Of a stretch of DNA of 35,034 nt, positions 7,215 through 16,525 are shown in pieces (the stretch's first letter is position 1; the number at the start of each line of letters is the position of its first letter). The translations under genes were made by a program, and so were the position numbers. The notes below the pieces were generated by a model. The model did not search any database. It worked only from the letters and a program-made list of their open reading frames with translations, and had not been told where the DNA came from. Source of the DNA: Coriobacteriia bacterium. Lineage in GTDB: Bacteria; Actinomycetota; Coriobacteriia; Coriobacteriales; UBA8131. Location of the stretch: NCBI GenBank assembly GCA_009784945.1, contig WQXH01000020.1:1-35034 (forward strand), in the 5' to 3' direction.

Positions 7215-7598
7215 ATGGATAACACAAGATTGGACGCTGTTTTGCTTGCTAAGAAAGGCGTTGAGAAGGACTTCAAGGCAGAGTGGGAATGGTGGCGGTA
7301 CCTGATTGATGGCAAGATGTTTGCTGCTTTGCTTCGCCCTTCGGCCCAATATGACCCAAAGTATGCCGAGCGGGATCTTCTCACTTTGAAGTGTGACCCA
7401 TTGTATTCTGAGCAGCTACGGGCTGAGTATTCCGACATACTTCCAGGCTTCTATACCGATAAGCGCAACTGGATTTCTATCAGGTTCGATGGCGCTGTGC
7501 CTGACGAGCTTATTGTGGAGCTTTGCGAACACTCGTACCAGCTGGTGCTGGCAAAACTCACCAAGAAACGACAGTGTGAGATAAATGAGCTTGAATGA
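7215..7598 (+). CDS. MmcQ/YjbR family protein
   Basis: A 127-residue protein of the YjbR fold. Diagnostic segments are EWWRYLIDGKMFAALL (near residues 24-39), LTLKCDP, and PGFYTDKRNWISIRFDGAVP, followed by an LCEHSYQLVLAKLTKK helix. Members are small DNA-binding-like proteins of unclear function. I chose ATG 7215 because AAAGGAG stands 5 nt before it; a longer in-frame start at 7155 would lie inside the previous gene and lacks a ribosome site. It is probably co-transcribed with the upstream gene. Between it and the convergent MFS gene (7599-7759) is only a weak hairpin (7702-7716). Confidence 0.85.
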   Translation: MDNTRLDAVLLAKKGVEKDFKAEWEWWRYLIDGKMFAALLRPSAQYDPKYAERDLLTLKCDPLYSEQLRAEYSDILPGFYTDKRNWISIRFDGAVPDELIVELCEHSYQLVLAKLTKKRQCEINELE

Positions 7599-7759
7599 CT
7601 TAACTCAGCAGGTCGGCAGCGGGATTAACTTCCGCGTTGCAAGGTACGCTCAGTTGCGGGACAAAGGGGTCGGAGCTGGCGTCACTACAAGCGTAGAATG
7701 GGACAGCAGCCCTGTCAGGTTCTGATTCAAACCACTACCTCCCTCAAAAAAGAAGCTGT

Positions 7760-8983
7760 TTACTCATATTGTTTTGACTTAATAGCAGGGGCAGTTTCGT
7801 AGTAGGCAAAGGCAATGAAGGCTGCAATGACGATACAACAGGCAGCAAATATCAAGGGTGCCTGGAGCCCAAAGGTATCGGCGAGTCGACCGGCTATGGC
7901 TACGCCAATTACACAACCACCAATTTCACCAACCATTTGCACACTTGAGATGGCGGTAGAAGTGTACTTAGTGTCTATTGACTCGCCAATAACTGCTGCT
8001 TGATACAAGGCGTAGACCCCTGATCCACTCCAACCTACAAACACACAAAGAGCAATGGCAAGAGGCGAAGTAAAGTACAGCAGGCCAAGAGGCGACACCA
8101 CACTTAACAGGGTAAACATGATAATCATTGGCTTGCGGCCAAAGGTATCCGACAGGCTGGGAACCACAACGCCCCAAACAACTGCGCCCACGCCAAATGC
8201 TGCCATTATTAAACTCCAAGTAGCGGGCTCAAAGCCTTTGACAACCTCGAGGAAAGAAGGAGCAAAGGTCAGTATTCCTACATTCCAGGTCATGATAAAG
8301 CTGCTAAAGACCAGAGAAGTTATCACATTTCTGTTCTTAAATATGACAAGGCTGTCTTTTAAAGAGGTCTTTACATCTTGCGCAACTAAACCAACTCCTT
8401 GGCTCATGTCAGGCTCTTTAAGCACCCTGAGCACGAGGAAGGCAACAATCACGCCAGGAATAAAGGTGAGAAAGAAGGTAATTCTCCAATTAAATGCCAT
8501 GCATAAGGCAACAAGAAGAACTGGGGCAATCAGGTTGGCAATGATGCCCATGGAGGTCGTTGATATGAGCCCCATGTTGAGGCCTCTGCGTTTGGGAGTC
8601 GATTGAGCCATGGCAAAAGCTTGAACAAGGGGAAAAGTTGGACCATACAATAGCCCCATAAGAAATCTGATGGCAATGAACATAACAAGACCATTGGATA
8701 GGCCTGTTAAAAAGGCGCATACGGAGGACAAAAGCGTGAGGGCACCAAGCATGCGCTTCTTGTTGGCAGTGAGATCAGAAAACATACTCCCAAAAAAGCC
8801 AGAGAGTGCCCACGCAAGCGCAAACACAGCCATGGTGAGACCCAAGTCGGTATAGCTCAGCTGTAGATCCGACTCAATAAATGGCCAAAGATTTGCAATG
8901 GCAAATCGGTCAAACATGGCAAAGCCAAAGCAGAGCATACAAATAGCGACCATTTTATTTTCGTATGATAGAATCTTTTTCAT
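7760..8983 (-). CDS. Major facilitator superfamily transporter
   Basis: A 407-residue inner-membrane protein with about 12 hydrophobic segments in two six-helix halves. The loop after helix 2 carries a degenerate MFS motif (GSMFSDLTANKKRML), and the second half has SLSDTFGRKPMII, the equivalent loop. The opening FGFAMFDRFAIANLWPFI resembles anion/carboxylate symporters (ACS-like), so an organic acid substrate is possible but not provable. The start is ATG with AAAGG 8 nt upstream. It is monocistronic on minus. Two ATTGCAAT-type elements upstream (9011-9018 and 9040-9046) may be regulatory. Confidence 0.85.
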   Translation of the reverse strand: MKKILSYENKMVAICMLCFGFAMFDRFAIANLWPFIESDLQLSYTDLGLTMAVFALAWALSGFFGSMFSDLTANKKRMLGALTLLSSVCAFLTGLSNGLVMFIAIRFLMGLLYGPTFPLVQAFAMAQSTPKRRGLNMGLISTTSMGIIANLIAPVLLVALCMAFNWRITFFLTFIPGVIVAFLVLRVLKEPDMSQGVGLVAQDVKTSLKDSLVIFKNRNVITSLVFSSFIMTWNVGILTFAPSFLEVVKGFEPATWSLIMAAFGVGAVVWGVVVPSLSDTFGRKPMIIMFTLLSVVSPLGLLYFTSPLAIALCVFVGWSGSGVYALYQAAVIGESIDTKYTSTAISSVQMVGEIGGCVIGVAIAGRLADTFGLQAPLIFAACCIVIAAFIAFAYYETAPAIKSKQYE

Positions 8984-9519
8984 CCCCGCAACCTTTCTAG
9001 GTTAACCACTATTGCAATCTTACTCCTATAAGAAATGAGTTGCAATAAAGCTCAATATTCATCGCAAAAAAAACACATTTGCCGTTACTGTACTTTGCAC
9101 ACTTCTGTCATTGCGCAACGATTTGCGAAGCAAAACCGTCTTTGCAGGCCTATGAGACCCTGCAACATCACTTTGCGACGAACAGGATAACAAAGTGGGC
9201 GCTAACAGTAACCATTTGTCAAGGTGCCTTGCGCTGGCAACAACGAGCACAATTAAGCCCAACTAGGCTGAATTACCACGCATTGTGCAGGGTTATAGTG
9301 GCTAAGTACTAGCCATGCTTGTTTGACTCTGATTCAGAGTAGTTTGGCAAAGCGCAAAGCTTTAACACGTCAAAAGACTATGAATACTTTATCACTAAAA
9401 AACTGTCAAGCAAGTATAGATGCCACTGCTAAGCTATCAATTAAGCATATTACTTTCAATAGTTTTACTTTAGCCTCTTCTGCTATTTGTTCATGGCATT
9501 ATCAACCGGGATATCAATC
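8984..9519. other. Intergenic region upstream of the MFS gene
   Basis: About 535 bp with no supportable gene on either strand. It contains ATTGCAAT (9011-9018) and a second partial copy (9040-9046) just upstream of the MFS start. The remainder is AT-rich with short ORFs that look random. I see no tRNA, clear RNA fold or IS remnant. Confidence 0.4.
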
Positions 9520-9559
9520 GTCAAAAGAAAACCTCCCAGGTGCTCTTTCCTGGGAGGTT
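9520..9559 (-). terminator. Terminator of the small DUF1858-like gene
   Basis: A perfect 11-bp stem, AACCTCCCAGG/CCTGGGAGGTT (9530-9540 with 9549-9559), with an 8-nt loop. On minus it is followed by TTTTCTTTT. It lies 22 bp past the stop of the gene at 9582. Confidence 0.9.
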
Positions 9560-9581
9560 AAATCTTGTTGCCATGTTGAGG

Positions 9582-9794
9582 CTAGTCGAGCTCTGCTAAT
9601 ACCTTTTCGATGGCAGCGAGCTTATCTTCGGTCATCTTGGCCTGGGGGATTTTGCCCAGTTTATTAAAGGACATTCCGCCTACAAGCTTCATCTTGGGGT
9701 CGGTAGCAAAACCGGGAATGATCTTATCAATCGCCTCTTTTGCTTCGGGACTTTTTCTGATTTCTTTAATGGGAGTGTCAAGTGTAAATGCCAT
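9582..9794 (-). CDS. Small orphan domain protein (DUF1858-like)
   Basis: A 70-residue soluble protein, MAFTLDTPIKEIRK at its start. The pattern TLDTPIKEI..SPEAKEAIDKIIPG, then MKLVGGMSFNKL, then a final helix AAIEKVLAELD resembles a small helical domain that I recall mostly as a C-terminal appendage of clostridial glycosidases and other enzymes; here it stands alone. I chose the ATG at 9794 because GGAAGGA lies 6-7 nt before it. It has its own terminator. A TTGAC-N4-GTCAA dyad lies about 120 bp upstream. Function unknown. Confidence 0.65.
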   Translation of the reverse strand: MAFTLDTPIKEIRKSPEAKEAIDKIIPGFATDPKMKLVGGMSFNKLGKIPQAKMTEDKLAAIEKVLAELD

Positions 9795-9912
9795 AAGTAT
9801 TCCTTCCTGCACCGCAGCCTATCTGTGAATAACAGTGATTCACAGTACGGCTGATATCTAAAAATGAAGATGACAGGTAATGCATCCTTACAAATCATAT
9901 TGTAAGCCAGAA

Positions 9913-9926
9913 TTGACCAAAGTCAA
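9913..9926. promoter_or_regulatory. Candidate CRP/FNR-type operator
   Basis: TTGAC-CAAA-GTCAA is a perfect dyad with the 5-4-5 layout of CRP/FNR-family sites. It lies between two divergent genes, about 120 bp from the small gene start (9794) and about 180 bp from the LuxR start (10104). The rest of 9795-10103 has no gene that I can support. One 14-bp site can occur by chance. Confidence 0.35.
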
Positions 9927-10103
9927 ATTACAGTTTTATCAACTCATGTTCTTGCCAGCAATGGCCGCGCGCGCAAGCATCTTCAATATACCTACACAAA
10001 GAATAATAGCCTGTGGTATTATAGGTGGAGCTATAGAAAGGGGTACTACTTTCTACCGTCGGTTACTTTTTGCAGGCGTACTCCATACATACTTCGGAGA
10101 CCT

Positions 10104-12851
10104 ATGAGCTATCTGTCCAGCAAAACTGCACCACCGCTTCTGCCTTCTCGCATTGTATCTTTGAGCAGGCGACGAGTCGATTTACGCCAGGCGTATGAAA
10201 AAAGGCTTACCATGGTAGTTTCTATTGCTGGTGCTGGCAAGACTACCTGTTTGGGGCAAATGTATCAGCAGGCACAAAACTCTGGACTCAAGGCTTTTTG
10301 GCTTACCTTAGACCAAAGCGACAACGAGCCAGTCAGGTTTTGGAGTTCTTTTTTTGCTACATTAGAAGAGCTGGGGATTACACTTCCTGACTCTCTGTTG
10401 GCCAGCCTGATAAAAAACCCACAAGCCAGAATCAATGTGCTTAAAGAGGCAATGGGTCAGATTGCGTCTGCTCAGACAAGCATACTTTTGGTTCTTGACG
10501 ACTATCAAGTCATCGACAGCAAGGCTATTAATGAGGGGTTAATCTTTTGGGTAGAACACATGCCTGCCAACATGCATATTGCTCTGGCAAGCCGTCGCAT
10601 ACCCGCATTTCAACTTTCGCGCTTAAGGGGGCAAGACCAACTCTTTGAGATACACTCAAGCGAACTCTTCTTTGATTTTTCTGCTACAGTTTCCTTTGTG
10701 AGGCACGTCAAGGGCATCTCTGCTTCTGATGATGCAATTCGCGAGCTGTATGAACTAACTAATGGCTGGACGGCAGGTCTGCAGATCGTTCTTTCCGAGC
10801 ACCTTAAAGGGGAGGCTGTGGCAGGAGCGTCATTGGTCTCACCAAAGGCAGCCCGGCACCTCAGAGAGTATATTGCTGAGGAGATTCTCTATCAACTGGA
10901 CTCATCGCAAAGAGAGTTCTTGTTTAGCATCGCGCTCCTCAACAGGTTTTCCATTGACCTTTGTCAAGAGCTCACCAGCTTGCAGCAGAGTAAGCAAAAC
11001 GTTGACTCTCTCGTGCAAAGTGGCCTCTTTATCTCGCAGCTGGATGAAGCAGGGGAGTGGTATCACTTCCATCCATTATTCCTTGAGGTCTTAAGGCATC
11101 AACTTAAAAGCATCAAACCCAGTGTTATCAGGGAGCTGTATCTAAGAGCCAGTGAGTGGATGGAGCAGCAAGGCTTTCTTGATGAAGCAATTGAGTACGC
11201 TTTATTGGCCAAGGATGACGATAGAGTCATCAGGCTGTTTGAGCGCACTTTGCTCGAGGCCTTTAATAAGCTGGATGGTGAGTGGTTCGTGCTTAATGAG
11301 TCAAAACAGAGGGTGTGGTTACAATCGCTTTCTAAGGAGCGCTACAAGGAGAGCCTGCCGTACCTTTTGCTCAACGCCTGGAGCAACTTTGTGGCTTCCA
11401 GGCCGCAGGAGAGCATGACGTATTTGCAGCTCGTCAACGAAAATCTCGAGCAAATGTGCAGTGACAAGAATGACCCCATCATTCCCCTGGGAGTTAAGGA
11501 GATAGTGGTTACCATTGAGGCTGGCAATGCCAATATGGCTGGTGATTATCGACACGCAATCATGCTATCGCGCAACAGCCTAGATCACATGCAAGGCGGG
11601 AGCGTCTGGTTTAAGGTAACCCTTCTGTGCCTTTTGGGTCAAGCGCTGGCGCGTGTTGGTGAGACTGATGAATCGCTCAGGATCTATTATCAGGCAAAGT
11701 CGGTAGCCACCGCATTTGGCGGAAGACAGCTGGAGCAATTCTGCTCCTACGAAATAGGAAAGCAGCATTATCAGCAAGGCCACCTTGGTCTCGCCGCAGA
11801 TATTTGGCAAAGAGCAATCTCTTCGTATGAGGGAGCAGGATCGCTCGAATTCTTTTCTATGGGCCTCTTATACCTTGGCCTTGGAAACCTCAACACTTTC
11901 AGGGGGGATATAGACGACGCAGAATTTTACTTAGAAAAAGCACGTTCAATTTTGCCGCAGTCTAACAATCTGTATTGCCATTTGGAGTTGCAGGTTGCGC
12001 TTGCGTATTACTATGAGGCTCAGGGGCGCCACATCGAAGCACTCAATATCATTGCTGCTGCCTCTGAATTGGCAATCTCAAGTTATAGCGAGGTGATTCG
12101 TCGCAATTCTGCATGGGAGACCTTTGTGTGTTACGCAAAGATTGCTCTTACTTCGGGCGACTCATACACAGCGTCAACGGCACTTGCTACCCTAAACGAA
12201 TACATAGTTGCCGACGATTCATACTACCGCCTTCAAGCTTTGCTGGTATACGCAGGCTTTCTCAAGGAGCTCGGCAGCACAGAAGAGACACTTAAGGTGT
12301 TGGCGGATGTTAACGTAGATGCTCAAAGAACCGGATACCTGGGAATTGCCATAGAAGCCATGACCATGAGAGCCCATTGCCTCAGCTCCCTTGGACAACT
12401 GGATGCCGCCACGCTTGAACTCATGTTAGCGCTTGATGCAGCAGGGGAGGGCGGCTACCTCAGACCCTTCCTCGTTGGCAGTACTGTTGTTGGAGAACTG
12501 CTCTACAGAATACTGCATGAGCGCAAGGGTCAAAGTGGGCTACTCAAGAAGCGCCGTGCACTCTGCAGGCACATACTCAACGCACGGCAAAAGCAAAATC
12601 GCGAGGCTGAGTCTGACCTCCTTAAGTCCAGGGTCAACCTTTCCAGGCGCGAAGAAGACATACTGAGCTTGCTGGAACAAGGACTCACCAAGCAAGAAAT
12701 ATCTGAGAAGCTACATGTTTCGATAAATACCGTCAAGACTCATGTCAAGAATATCTATCGCAAGCTCGAAGTGCATGACAGAGCTGCTGCCGCCCAGGTG
12801 GCTAATAGGAACGCCAAACAAATTCACCCCCTCATATCACCCCCTGGGTGA
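10104..12851 (+). CDS. MalT-type LuxR transcriptional regulator
   Basis: A 915-residue signal-transduction ATPase with DNA-binding tail (LAL/MalT class). The N-terminal NTPase has a P-loop SIAGAGKTT (40-48) and Walker B LLVLDDYQ (near 130). It is followed by a winged-helix-like region, then about 450 residues of TPR-like helical repeats for effector binding. The C-terminal LuxR helix-turn-helix begins NLSRREEDILSLL (about 845) and continues with TKQEISEKLHVSINTVKTH. The start is ATG with GGAG 5 nt upstream. The large number of such regulators beside flavoproteins in this bacterial class suggests it controls the downstream fixC/fixX-like genes; the ligand is unknown. Confidence 0.9.
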   Translation: MSYLSSKTAPPLLPSRIVSLSRRRVDLRQAYEKRLTMVVSIAGAGKTTCLGQMYQQAQNSGLKAFWLTLDQSDNEPVRFWSSFFATLEELGITLPDSLLASLIKNPQARINVLKEAMGQIASAQTSILLVLDDYQVIDSKAINEGLIFWVEHMPANMHIALASRRIPAFQLSRLRGQDQLFEIHSSELFFDFSATVSFVRHVKGISASDDAIRELYELTNGWTAGLQIVLSEHLKGEAVAGASLVSPKAARHLREYIAEEILYQLDSSQREFLFSIALLNRFSIDLCQELTSLQQSKQNVDSLVQSGLFISQLDEAGEWYHFHPLFLEVLRHQLKSIKPSVIRELYLRASEWMEQQGFLDEAIEYALLAKDDDRVIRLFERTLLEAFNKLDGEWFVLNESKQRVWLQSLSKERYKESLPYLLLNAWSNFVASRPQESMTYLQLVNENLEQMCSDKNDPIIPLGVKEIVVTIEAGNANMAGDYRHAIMLSRNSLDHMQGGSVWFKVTLLCLLGQALARVGETDESLRIYYQAKSVATAFGGRQLEQFCSYEIGKQHYQQGHLGLAADIWQRAISSYEGAGSLEFFSMGLLYLGLGNLNTFRGDIDDAEFYLEKARSILPQSNNLYCHLELQVALAYYYEAQGRHIEALNIIAAASELAISSYSEVIRRNSAWETFVCYAKIALTSGDSYTASTALATLNEYIVADDSYYRLQALLVYAGFLKELGSTEETLKVLADVNVDAQRTGYLGIAIEAMTMRAHCLSSLGQLDAATLELMLALDAAGEGGYLRPFLVGSTVVGELLYRILHERKGQSGLLKKRRALCRHILNARQKQNREAESDLLKSRVNLSRREEDILSLLEQGLTKQEISEKLHVSINTVKTHVKNIYRKLEVHDRAAAAQVANRNAKQIHPLISPPG

Positions 12852-12916
12852 TAGAGATTGTGTTAGTCAAGATCCTATAATCTCTCAATACATCCATTCT
12901 TAGATGGGAGATGACC

Positions 12917-13444
12917 GTGGCTACTAAAACCCCCATGATTAAGCTCAATCCCAAGATGATTCAATTTCTTAAAACTCAAGATTTAAGTGGGATGATTCGC
13001 TTATCCAACCTCTTTGCTCCGCAGGTATTTGCCAACTTCTTTCCAAAGCTGAGCTCAAAGCAGCAAGCCGCTCTTAACAAAATCATGCCTGTGGGCGGCA
13101 CGAAGCGTCTGTACATGAAGCTGGAAGGAACGCTGACTCCACCTATTGTCATGCAGTTGTCTCAGCCCATGGTAATGAGCGTTATGTCAGAAGAAGCAGT
13201 AAAAGCCGAAGGCATCAAGGGTCTCAAGATACACATAGATGACCTGCCGGCGATGATAGACAGCGTAAGTGGGTCGGGTGATATATTTGGCGCACTCAAG
13301 GGCCTCAAGGGGCAAACAGCTGCTGTGCTGGGTCTTATGACGACCTTTGCGCCGATGGTATCGCTTGGCCCTTCCGAGATGAAGGACATGCAAGCCAGAG
13401 CCATGGAGCATTTCAAGCCCGTATTGAGATTCCTGCCCACGTAG
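12917..13444 (+). CDS. Conserved hypothetical protein, SCP2-like
   Basis: A 175-residue protein, probably soluble or weakly membrane-associated, starting at GTG with GGGAG 6 nt upstream. An ATG two codons earlier touches that ribosome site and is less likely. The sequence has amphipathic stretches (LYMKLEGTLTPPIVMQLSQP) and a C-terminal hydrophobic segment (QTAAVLGLMTTFAPMVSLGP), loosely like sterol-carrier/SCP2 folds; I do not recognise the family firmly. It sits between the LuxR regulator and the fixC-like gene. A TATAAT (12876-12881) suggests its own promoter, and a small GGCAAG/CTTGCC hairpin follows its stop codon. Confidence 0.65.
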   Translation: MATKTPMIKLNPKMIQFLKTQDLSGMIRLSNLFAPQVFANFFPKLSSKQQAALNKIMPVGGTKRLYMKLEGTLTPPIVMQLSQPMVMSVMSEEAVKAEGIKGLKIHIDDLPAMIDSVSGSGDIFGALKGLKGQTAAVLGLMTTFAPMVSLGPSEMKDMQARAMEHFKPVLRFLPT

Positions 13445-13635
13445 TTCATATGTGGCAAGGTGCAATTCTTGCCCCTTGTTTGTAAAAGTAAGTTTTCAGT
13501 GACCTAAATACGATAATTAGTATTCGTAGCGAAACTACTGTTCTAAGCAGAAAGGAGGAAGCTTACTAAGGCAACCTTGACAGGTGATGCAAGTATCAGT
13601 TAGTAAATCAGCACGTTCCTCAAAAGGAGGTTAGT

Positions 13636-14988
13636 ATGGCAGAGAATTATGATGTAGTCATTGTTGGAGCTGGTCCATCCGGTACCATTGCGGCAAAGAA
13701 GGCCGCTGAAGGTGGATGTAAGGTAGTAATGCTTGAACGCGCAGCAGTTCCAGGACAAAAGAACATGTCTGGAAGCTATTTCTTCAAGTCTTACATGGAG
13801 GAGCTATGGCCAGGCTATAATGCCCAAGACTTTAACAAGGGGCATGTCAAACTTGGTGGAGCAGCAATCCTCTACAACCTTGACAATGATCACACGAACT
13901 ATGGCATGATGGTACAGCCAGGCTGGGAAGCCATGCAAGAGATGCAGACCATCTTCCGCAACGAGACCGATCCCTGGATTGCAGAACAAGCAGTCAAGTC
14001 AGGAGCAGAACTGGTGTGCGCTACCGTAAGCGACATCATCTGGGATGGCGATCGAGTCATTGGTGTTAAAACCGACAAGGGAGACTACATGGCTCCCATC
14101 GTATTGGAGTGCTCTGGTCTTCACTCCATCCTCGGCACCAGATCTGGTTTGACCAACTGGGGCCCCGACAAGATCATGTTGGGCCTCAAATATATCTACA
14201 AGGGAGACCCCGAAGAGCTCCGTAAGATGATGAACACCTACTGGGATGACAATGGCGACGAAGTCGACTATGGCGCATTTCCCATCATGGCCGGTAACAA
14301 TCCTGAGTTCTGGGGTGCCCACGTAGTGGTTGAGCCTGGACGCGACGGCATTATCAACCTCATCATCTATCAGTGCCTCCAGGAGATGATGGACAACAGA
14401 ACCAACATCCACCAAAGAGCACAGTGGCTTATTCAGCTTGCACCTTATAAGAATATCATTGACGCTTCTGAGTTCATCTATGTTAACTTCCACTGCCTCG
14501 CCTCGGGCGACCTGGTTGGATATGCTCCTAAGAGCTACCTGCCAGGCCTGATGGTTTGCGGAGATGCAGGCGGCTTTGCTCAGCCTATGGATAACTTTGG
14601 TGCTAACTGTGCTCAAGCACAGGGTGTCATTGCTGGTGAGCTTTGCGCAGAGATGAAAAAGGCTAATGACTACTCTGAAGAGATGTTTGCTCAATACGAA
14701 GAGCGCTGGAAAGAGACCTGGATTGGTCGCGATAATGTGCCTGAGCTTAACAACATCATGCGCAGCGGCGCCCTTGATGTCATCATGGAAGCCATGGATA
14801 AAAACTTCAAGAGCTTCTTCAAACTGAAGTTTGAGAACAAGGCTTATATCGACATCGTACAGGCGAATATACCGTTCATGATTCCCGTTATGGGCGAGGT
14901 TCCCATCCTTATGAGCGCCATGAAGGGCATCTCAAGAATGGGAATCAAGCAGGTTAGCGATATGATGGCCCTCTTGGCCGATGATTAG
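13636..14988 (+). CDS. FixC-like FAD-dependent oxidoreductase
   Basis: A 450-residue flavoprotein related to FixC, ETF-quinone oxidoreductase and geranylgeranyl reductases. The N-terminal Rossmann motif is VIVGAGPSGTIAAKKAAEGG (8-27), followed by an acidic residue in MLERA. The second FAD motif is GLMVCGDAGGFAQPMDNFGA (about 310-330). It has a strong AAAGGAGG before ATG. The ferredoxin gene follows after 39 bp. In FixABCX systems FixC passes electrons from the ETF-like FixAB to quinone or ferredoxin, but no fixA or fixB lies in this window. The substrate is therefore open; a dedicated reductase for an organic acceptor under LuxR control is possible. Confidence 0.85.
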   Translation: MAENYDVVIVGAGPSGTIAAKKAAEGGCKVVMLERAAVPGQKNMSGSYFFKSYMEELWPGYNAQDFNKGHVKLGGAAILYNLDNDHTNYGMMVQPGWEAMQEMQTIFRNETDPWIAEQAVKSGAELVCATVSDIIWDGDRVIGVKTDKGDYMAPIVLECSGLHSILGTRSGLTNWGPDKIMLGLKYIYKGDPEELRKMMNTYWDDNGDEVDYGAFPIMAGNNPEFWGAHVVVEPGRDGIINLIIYQCLQEMMDNRTNIHQRAQWLIQLAPYKNIIDASEFIYVNFHCLASGDLVGYAPKSYLPGLMVCGDAGGFAQPMDNFGANCAQAQGVIAGELCAEMKKANDYSEEMFAQYEERWKETWIGRDNVPELNNIMRSGALDVIMEAMDKNFKSFFKLKFENKAYIDIVQANIPFMIPVMGEVPILMSAMKGISRMGIKQVSDMMALLADD

Positions 14989-15027
14989 GCAACCGCTCAT
15001 CAGACTACATTTCGAAAGGAGTTCCTT

Positions 15028-15366
15028 ATGGGAAAAAAGGATTGGTATAGAGTTGACCCCGGTATCGTTGAAGGCAGGATGTCCCCTGCAGAAGTGCGCG
15101 ATATTATTGACGGAAAATTTGAGATGATCCCCAAGACTAAAGAGCACATCAAGGTGGATCAAGACAGGTGCATCGGTGATGCCTGTGCAATTTGCGCTTC
15201 GTGCTGCCCCTCTGGCTCGTTTGAGATGGTAGACGGCAAGGCATACTGGAAATACGGCATGACCCACTGCCTCGAGTGTGGCATTTGCCAATACGTATGC
15301 TCTGTTGCAGCCATCGACTGGTCATATCCAGAAGCCGGCACTGGCGTTATCCTTAAGTGGAGCTAA
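15028..15366 (+). CDS. FixX-like ferredoxin
   Basis: A 112-residue ferredoxin-type protein. The first cysteine cluster is C48, C53, C56, C59 and C60 (followed by P); the second is C81, C84, C87 and C91. That allows two [4Fe-4S] clusters, whereas many FixX proteins keep only one, so it may be a two-cluster variant. AAAGGAG stands 7 nt before the ATG. It directly follows the FixC-like flavoprotein and probably acts as its electron partner. A strong terminator closes the pair. Confidence 0.85.
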   Translation: MGKKDWYRVDPGIVEGRMSPAEVRDIIDGKFEMIPKTKEHIKVDQDRCIGDACAICASCCPSGSFEMVDGKAYWKYGMTHCLECGICQYVCSVAAIDWSYPEAGTGVILKWS

Positions 15367-15420
15367 TACATCTGCTTATCTTAACGATTGAGTTGCGATT
15401 ATTTGCAACGAAACAACGAA

Positions 15421-15451
15421 TGAGGGCAGCCCCTGCGGCTGCCCTCATTTT
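15421..15451 (+). terminator. Terminator of the fixC-fixX-like operon
   Basis: An 11-bp perfect GC-rich stem, TGAGGGCAGCC/GGCTGCCCTCA, with a 5-nt loop and TTTT. It lies 55 bp past the ferredoxin stop codon. Confidence 0.92.
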
Positions 15452-15583
15452 GTACGGTGCGAGCTTGCGTTTAAACACGCAGCACCACAATGAGACGCTG
15501 TTAGCCTATACTTACCCTGGTAGCTTTAGAGGGTTTTAGAGAGTTGACGCGCTCGTTACTAGCAAAAGAGGGAGCATAACCAC

Positions 15584-16378
15584 ATGGTTCTCAGCAAGGC
15601 AATAGAGGATATCCGAGATCACCAAGGCTTCATCTGCGACATGGACGGTGTTTTGTACCATGGAGAGCAATTACTTGATGGCGTCAGGGAGTTTGTACTG
15701 TGGCTAGAAAACAGTGGCAAGCGCTACCTGTTCTTAACCAATGCCAGCAGTTATACGCCATTAGGGTTAAAACAAAGACTTGCGCGTATGGGGCTCGTAA
15801 TAAATGAGTCCAAGTTTTATACCAGCGCCCTGGCAACTGCGCAGTTCCTCAACAGCCAGGCACCCGGTTGCTCAGCTTATGTCATCGGAGACTCTGGTTT
15901 GCATCATGCCTTAAACGAGGTTGGAATCAGCATGAACGAGGTTAATCCCGATTATGTTGTAGTAGGAGAAACCCGCGATTATAACTATGACAAAATCACC
16001 CGCGCCATAGCCTTTGTGCGAAACGGCGCAAAGCTTATAGGTGCCCATCCTGACATGACCAGCCCCAGCGAAGATGGCTTGATACCGGCAGCTCGAGCCC
16101 TTGTAGCTCCCATCGAGTTGGCAACAGAGCGAAAAGCCTACTTCGTAGGCAAGCCAAACGCCCTTATGATGCGCACCGGACTCAGAATGCTCGGAGTTCA
16201 CTCGTCAGAGGCAGTCATTATTGGCGACCGCATGGATACCGACATAATTGCAGGAATAGAAACCGGCCTCACTACGGTATTGGTTCTCTCTGGGGTAACT
16301 TCGCGTAACCGCATCAAAACCTTTCCCTACCGTCCCATGTACGTCCTGGATAATGTTGGGAAGATCGTTGGAAAGTAG
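15584..16378 (+). CDS. HAD-IIA family phosphatase (NagD-like)
   Basis: A 264-residue cytosolic HAD hydrolase. Motif I is ICDMDGVLY with nucleophile D19 and acid/base D21. Motif II is FLTNAS (51-56), motif III K191 in FVGKPN, and motif IV GDRMDTD (215-221). The C2-type cap between motifs II and III fits the NagD/4-nitrophenylphosphatase class, which acts on sugar phosphates or nucleotides. The start is ATG with GGGAG about 9 nt upstream. It stands alone between the FixX terminator and tRNA-Gly. The substrate cannot be read from sequence. Confidence 0.88.
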   Translation: MVLSKAIEDIRDHQGFICDMDGVLYHGEQLLDGVREFVLWLENSGKRYLFLTNASSYTPLGLKQRLARMGLVINESKFYTSALATAQFLNSQAPGCSAYVIGDSGLHHALNEVGISMNEVNPDYVVVGETRDYNYDKITRAIAFVRNGAKLIGAHPDMTSPSEDGLIPAARALVAPIELATERKAYFVGKPNALMMRTGLRMLGVHSSEAVIIGDRMDTDIIAGIETGLTTVLVLSGVTSRNRIKTFPYRPMYVLDNVGKIVGK

Positions 16379-16452
16379 ATGGTTCATGGTATGCAGCCTG
16401 GCACCCTACATATCTTTCACGTAATCAACGTAGGCAAATGCAAAAGAGTTGG

Positions 16453-16525
16453 AGCGGCAGACGGGACTCGAACCCGCAACAATCAGCTTGGAAGGCTGAT
16501 GCTCTACCAATTGAACTACTGCCGC
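16453..16525 (-). tRNA. tRNA-Gly (TCC)
   Basis: Minus-strand cloverleaf with acceptor GCGGCAG/CTGCCGC. Anticodon stem TCAGC/GCTGA encloses CTTCCAA, giving TCC (Gly). Discriminator T; CCA encoded at 16450-16452. It lies head-to-head with leuS. Confidence 0.96.

Noticed and set aside
13585-13632. Short leader peptide frame before the fixC-like gene
   Set aside because: About 15 codons with no ribosome site at a proper distance and no attenuator-like structure downstream.
13999-14694. 231-codon minus-strand ORF inside the fixC-like gene
   Set aside because: Antisense shadow of a strongly supported flavoprotein gene; no motif of its own.
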